From Cylindrodendrum hubeiense (Eukaryota; Ascomycota; Sordariomycetes; Hypocreales; Nectriaceae), in contig JAANBB010000252.1 of NCBI GenBank assembly GCA_014621425.1, positions 1 through 57,865 on the forward strand: 57,865 nt of DNA, read 5' to 3'. A program made the translations under genes and the position numbers. Under the pieces are notes generated by a model. The model was given only the letters and a program-made list of their open reading frames with translations, was not told where the DNA came from and ran no database searches. Below are positions 52,814-57,865 of this stretch, one piece after another. Position 1 is the first letter of the stretch, and each line of letters opens with the position of its first letter.

Positions 52814-55800
52814 ATGGGTCTCAAGCAATTCAACCTTGATGTCAAGGCAGCGGCGTCCACCCCTTGCGATAGAGTCTCAGAAATACGAAGAGGCGATTCT
52901 GATGGAGAGCTCGTCTTCACCTACACCGCCCAAGATCTAGCCCCGATCGAGATCCAAGCTCTTGCCACAGGCACGTCTCTGTTCACCCTAGAGAGTAACG
53001 ATGGCGCTAACAGACAGCAGATGTCGACTCTTACCCTAAATCCTCCGGGTTCCTCGTGTTCACCTCTTCAGAACATGCGGGCAAGGATTTGGTTACGTTG
53101 TTGGATGAGCTCGCCACTAACGCGACGGGAAAGGATGTCCCTCAGGTCATCCAGTTTATTTCAACAAGACTAACGGTCAAGTCGGACCTCAGCACGACAG
53201 GGACTTCCGAGCGTCTACAGTCCATGGATGATAACGATGATGTTGATGATTCAGAAAACGACTCCGGTTTTGACGCAGATGACTTCTCGGACTTTTCAGA
53301 GGAATATCAGATGGAACTTGATCCGTTGCCGCCTAGAAGACCGGCTTCAAACCATAACCGTACCGTCCAAGACCATGAGGCTCTGAAGCGTCTCAAACGA
53401 GATTTGCGACAGGCAAATTCGGTTGGCTTCTTTGTTTCTCTTCTAGCGATGAACATGACCGACCGAGCATCGGGAATCTTCTCGCTTGCTACCCGTGTCT
53501 CTAAACTCGGCATCCCGGACGAAGCACTGGAAGCATGGGATCTCAAAAACTCCGAACATGTCGTCATGCTTGTGAGAATTCCGATGGGCTACCCATCCAT
53601 ATCAGAGTTTCTTGAACTCCCGTCGGACCAGTCGACAATTGAGTTTCGGTTTGGCAAGTGTGCTAGTCCTCGACCCTCCCTGTCCACCGCTAGAGCAGCT
53701 TTTGATCGCAAAGAAAATTCAGGAGAACGAGATGATGAATATGAGAGTGAAGATATAGGACCAAGCTCAGACAGCACTGGCGACGCGTTCATGTCGTTAT
53801 GCATGTCAGGTTCTCTGGACTCACTTCTCAATCGCGAGTTTCTGGGTCTGCTCCTCGCCAGGCGACGCCAGGGGATTTCTTGGGACCAAGCCCAAACTCA
53901 CAAGTTTAATCTGAGCAGAGGCGATCATCGTCGCACTGGGTCCCATGAAGTAATAGATCCTGAAGAAGCCAGTACTCATGACGAAGAACCCCTGGAGAAT
54001 GCATCCGATATCAAGTTTCTCCAACGCGACTTTGCCGCGGACAGCCAAGAAGACCTCAATATTCCGCTCGTGGCTATGCAGTTCGGCCTCCAAAGACTAG
54101 TGCGATGCACAAAATATTGCATGGTATGCCACCAAAGGACGAATGGACCCTTTGAAGCTGTGAAACCATATGTCTGCGACAACCCACTTTGTCTATACCA
54201 GTATCTGGCACTGGGATTTGGGCAGAGCATTGAGCACGAAATCATCAACAGCCCTTATGTTGTTGATCTCCTGACCAGTTTCTTCTACTCTGCCGTGACA
54301 GAAAATCGGCTTCGCGAATTTCCTACCGGGTTAAACCTGAAATGCGCCTACACCGGGGGTTTGCGAGACCCAGCGAAAAATCTCAACGTCGAGGTTTCTT
54401 TCAAGGACAAAACAATTAAATTTGGCAATTGCGATTATATTTCTTACAGGACCATCAGGGAGGGAAACTTTGTGCTTCTCGTTATTCGCGACGTCGACCC
54501 AGTTCCGTCATTGTCTATCATGTCAGGAGGTATGTGGAACCAACGGGTGTTCGCTATTTCTACAAGGAAACCGAACTCTTAGGCTAACTTGCATCAATAG
54601 GTCTTGAGCGCCATATCTGTATCATTGAGTCTGTCACAGGCGAGACGTGCAAATTTCGGATTATTAAAACACTCACAGAACCCTTGAACATCGTGCCTCC
54701 GCACCCTGCCACAGAAAACCAATCCACGCATCCTAGTGAGGGGTGGAAGAATGTATTACTCTTCCAATACGAAAAGGACATCGATGATCTTGATGCAACG
54801 GAGCGCAACACATGTCTAATGTTCATGACACTTGCAATCCCATCAGTCTTGGAGATGAGAGAGTACTTGTTGGAACGACCTGGCCGACTACTGTCATCCT
54901 GGAAGCGAATGGATGCATCAACGTTGGCATTGCTGAACTGGATTGTGGCTTCGAACCGGTCATTTATCATCCAGGATGATGCCGTCCCCGATATCTCGAT
55001 TGCGGAATCTATGACAAACAACTCCACGGGCCTGGCGCTTTCCAGCGAGGATGATGCTGTTCCCGAGAACAGTGATGCCGCATCTTTGGCAACCCACTCC
55101 CCCACGTATCAGCCAAATAGGGTCAAGGGCATGGACCGAACCTGGATGCAATTCCGATTCGCCCAGGGTTCGCCTGAGAAAGAACAAAAGTTCATTCAGG
55201 AACTAGACCAACAACGTCACGACAATGGCAGCCAAAAGACGTTCCCAAGTCTGTTCGCTTGGCACGGCAGCCCACTGGGCAATTGGCACAGCATAATCCG
55301 AACCGGCCTCGACTTTTCGACAAGTATCCATGGCCGTGCTTACGGGAATGGTGTGTATTTCAGCAGTGATTTCATAGTCAGCAATGGGTACTCAGGACCA
55401 GGGAGTCTCACCACTGTACGCCTGGTAAGCACATCTGCCAGTCCCTTCTCTATATTGTGTGGTACTAACACAATGGCGAATAGACCAATAACTGGCCCAA
55501 TTCTGTACTCAGAATATCATCCGCCATAAGCATCTGCGAAGTTATCAATGAGCCCGAGAAATTCATCTCGTCCAAGCCACACTACGTCGTCGACAAAATT
55601 GAGTGGATTCAATGCCGGTATCTCTTTGTGCGCGTAAGCCCTGAAGATGCAGCGATCGCACTGCCTTTCCTGAAGCCATTGGCAAATGACTCCCCTGGAT
55701 ATCTTATACAAGACCCTGCTCGCGCATTGAAAGGACCAGGACTCCGTGAAATCGAGATTCCCTTGTCAGCGATTCCGGCTAGGCGTCGGCAAACGTTGGC

Positions 55801-56713
55801 CAATAACGTCCAAGTTGGGCTGAACATTGTCCAGCCTGTTGAAGTCGGTTTAGGAATAGACCCCGATGAAGAGATTAAAGATGATATCCACACCCTCTTG
55901 GATTCTGAGGACGAAAGTCGAGAGGAATTAACGGTGCGACAACGGCGACGCTCATCCGAAGACTCAGGCATGGGAGTGTCGCGGCCATCCAAGCTGACAA
56001 CGGCCATGCAGGAATCGAAAAACGCGTGCGTGGTTCAGGACAATGCCTCCTCAGGAGATGTGAGCATGACCAACTTTCAACCGGGTACTCTTGACCACGA
56101 CTCGCTCCCAAGGCTTCTCGAGCCGACCTGGGCGTCATCATCCCCCGCCGCCCTTCGGAACCTCAACAGAGAGATCAAGGAACTTCAGCGGATCCAGACT
56201 AAGAGCGACCTCCGCACCCTTGGCTGGTACGTGGACTTCGACAAGCTCTCTAATATGTTCCACTGGATTGTCGAGATGCATAGCTTCGACAACGACCTCC
56301 CTCTTGCCCAGGACATGAAGCGGGCTAGCTGCCCCAGCGTCGTCCTGGAGTTCCGCTTCGGTGCCTCATTCCCGCTCTCCCCGCCCTTTGTCCGCGTTGT
56401 CCGTCCGCGTTTCCTCCCCTTCGCACAGGGCGGCGGCGGTCACGTCACCGCTGGCGGTGCCATATGCTCCGAGCTTCTCACAAACTCAGGCTGGTCCCCT
56501 GCCCTCTCTCTTGAGAAGGTCTTCCTCGAGGTCCGCATGAACCTCTGCGACATAGATCCTCCGGCTCGCCTTGACACGAATTCATCCTACGGAACCAGTG
56601 ACTACGGAATCGGGGAAGCGTTGGACGCGTTCCGCCGTGCCGTAGCTGGGCATGGATGGCAGCTTCCCGAGGATTTCAACTCGATGGCTACCGCGACATG
56701 GTTGTCTTCATAG
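52814..56713 (+). CDS. PARP domain fused to ubiquitin-conjugating (E2) domain
   Basis: A 1239-aa UBC-PARP fusion of the fungal type. Exons are 52814-52970, 53021-54529, 54601-55424 and 55484-56713; intron 1 is GC-AG. The N-terminal region (MGLKQFNLDVKAAASTPCDR; GELVFTYTAQDLAP) and an acidic linker precede a domain with a Cys-pair (KYCMVCHQRTNGPFEAVKPY, then VCDNPLC). The ADP-ribosyltransferase core has FAWHGSPLGNWHSIIRTGLD (His777) and HGRAYGNGVYFSS (Tyr808). At the third catalytic position, where PARP1 has Glu, this protein reads KPHYVVDK (near 863), so mono-ADP-ribosylation or inactivity is more likely than polymer formation. The C-terminal E2 domain has LEFRFGASFPLSPPFVRVVR and the active-site region AGGAICSELLTNSGWSP with Cys1158. 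It could couple ADP-ribosylation to ubiquitin transfer; no biochemical role is known to me. Confidence 0.88.
52971..53020 (+). other. GC-AG intron in the PARP-E2 gene
   Basis: A 50-nt intron with donor ACAG|GCACGT, branch GCGCTAAC and acceptor GACAGCAG. It joins IQALAT to DVDSYPKSSGFLVF in frame. The nearest GT donor (53003-ish) would leave an intron of about 26 nt, too short for fungi. Confidence 0.7.
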
Positions 56714-57865
56714 GCGAGCACAGTACTAATATTGCTCTGTACCTACCCCACGGATAGGAGTCGACGCGACCTGCTCCAAGCGGGTTTGTATCAGCAACCC
56801 TGCACGCTTTAATCTGCATTTGGCTTTTGTTTGTTCTTGCTTTTACTCATACTTTGCGACGGGGGGTTGGATTTGGTATTTTCAATGAAAAAGATAAGAC
56901 GGACCGGGAATCAGATGGGTATCATCCCATTGATACGGGCATGTATCTAGAATGAACTGGGATGGCGATAGCAAGATAGATTACCCAGGGTGTAGAGATA
57001 GTGTGTACCTTCCTATCCGCGATGAATGGAATGATCAATGAATCGTTGCACACCGTGCACAGAGAAAACCGCGTGGTACAGGCTTCATTCGCTCGACGCA
57101 AGGGCAACATCACAAGAGACGACGATAATTGTTCTGTTCTTAATATTTTTGTTATTTTCATTATACATCAGCGTTGCCATTTGCGTGGCTAGCCGGCTCA
57201 GGCCCGGGATGTTCACGAAAAGGCAAACATGCGCCCCGCAGCGAAACCCAGGCCATGACTCCTGTCTAGTTTTTGTCCAAAGTCTACGATCGATTTTACT
57301 TCTATGGGTGTAGATTTGCGATATGATGAGGCTCAAGAGGGAGTTTTTCTTCCGTCCATCGCATCTTCCTCCCCTAGAAAAGGGGAGCGAAGTGTACATG
57401 GCCTCCTCTGAGTTTGTTTGTGTAGCAAGAAAAGAACCAAGAAATGACAGACAAGGGATGGGGGTAGGAAATGGATGACATAGTGCAGCAGAGCAGAAAT
57501 CAGTAAGACCCGTCCTCCGATCCGCACTGCCACCGTTGCCACCGTTTCCACCAAAACCCTTCCTTCCAAAGTCTGGTCGCACGCGAGCGCGGGCGCACGA
57601 TGCCAAGTATCCTGTCAGGATACACTCTTGGGGGGAGGGGGAGGAAATATCGAAAAAAGATGCCTGCAAACCAAGATGGCAGATGAGATACATGCAACAT
57701 GACACGAGGAGTTCCCGGATAAACTCCAAAACAAAACGACCCAGATCAGAGATCAGAGAAATGCGGCGCCAGACGACGGCTGTTGAGCGTCGCGACGTGG
57801 GGTGGAAGGACAGGGGCGCCCTGTGGGAGGGGGCTTGGACCAAAACAAGGATGTCGACAAGATTC
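56714..57865. other. right-edge region, no gene assigned
   Basis: About 1.15 kb downstream of the PARP-E2 gene. The first 150-250 bp should be its 3'UTR. A long minus-strand ORF (57085-57843) is compositionally unconvincing and has no domain. The region may be the 3' trailer or promoter of a gene beyond the window. Confidence 0.4.

Noticed and set aside
57085..57843. 252-codon minus-strand ORF near the right edge
   Set aside because: No recognisable motif, Ser/Arg/Cys-rich, ends in the 3' region of the PARP-E2 gene.

Overview
The window is nuclear DNA of a filamentous ascomycete (Pezizomycotina), most likely Eurotiales. The genes are split by many 47-70 bp introns with GTAAGT-like donors, CTAAC/CTGAC branch points and CAG/TAG acceptors. 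The protein types are also typical: a Zn2Cys6 regulator, a Ppo-type fatty acid oxygenase, a UBC-PARP fusion and fungal F-box-like proteins. The exact species is inference. I saw no rRNA, tRNA, CRISPR array or intact transposon.

Layout. 1-5.2 kb is housekeeping, all on the minus strand: the N-terminal part of a TCF25/Rqc1 protein, an Scd6/Sum2/LSM14 mRNP protein and the SNARE Vti1. 6.3-8.2 kb holds a FAD-dependent amine-oxidase-like protein. 9.1-19.4 kb is the most interesting part. A Zn2Cys6 transcription factor is divergent from a short-chain dehydrogenase, and these are followed by a very large Ppo-type fatty acid dioxygenase (about 1395 aa) and a heme-thiolate peroxidase/peroxygenase. I read this as a possible small oxylipin or lipid-oxidation cluster.

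20.3-36 kb is accessory: a secreted cupredoxin-like protein, a secreted HExxH metallopeptidase-like protein, a fungal membrane protein of unknown function, and an oligopeptide (OPT) transporter between two F-box-like genes, with long AT-rich spacers. 36.4-38.6 kb returns to housekeeping (COX11, ribosomal protein uL24/L26). 39.9-43.1 kb encodes a large disordered protein of unknown function, followed by nearly 5 kb with no convincing gene. 47.9-56.7 kb holds a short SET protein, a type II membrane protein and a 1239-residue PARP-E2 fusion.

Exon boundaries were assigned by hand from splice consensus, reading-frame continuity and remembered family conservation. For the multi-exon models where I totalled the exons, the coding length is divisible by three. 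Open problems are the CTG start of VTI1, the 5' end of the disordered-protein gene, and the first exon of the FAD gene.
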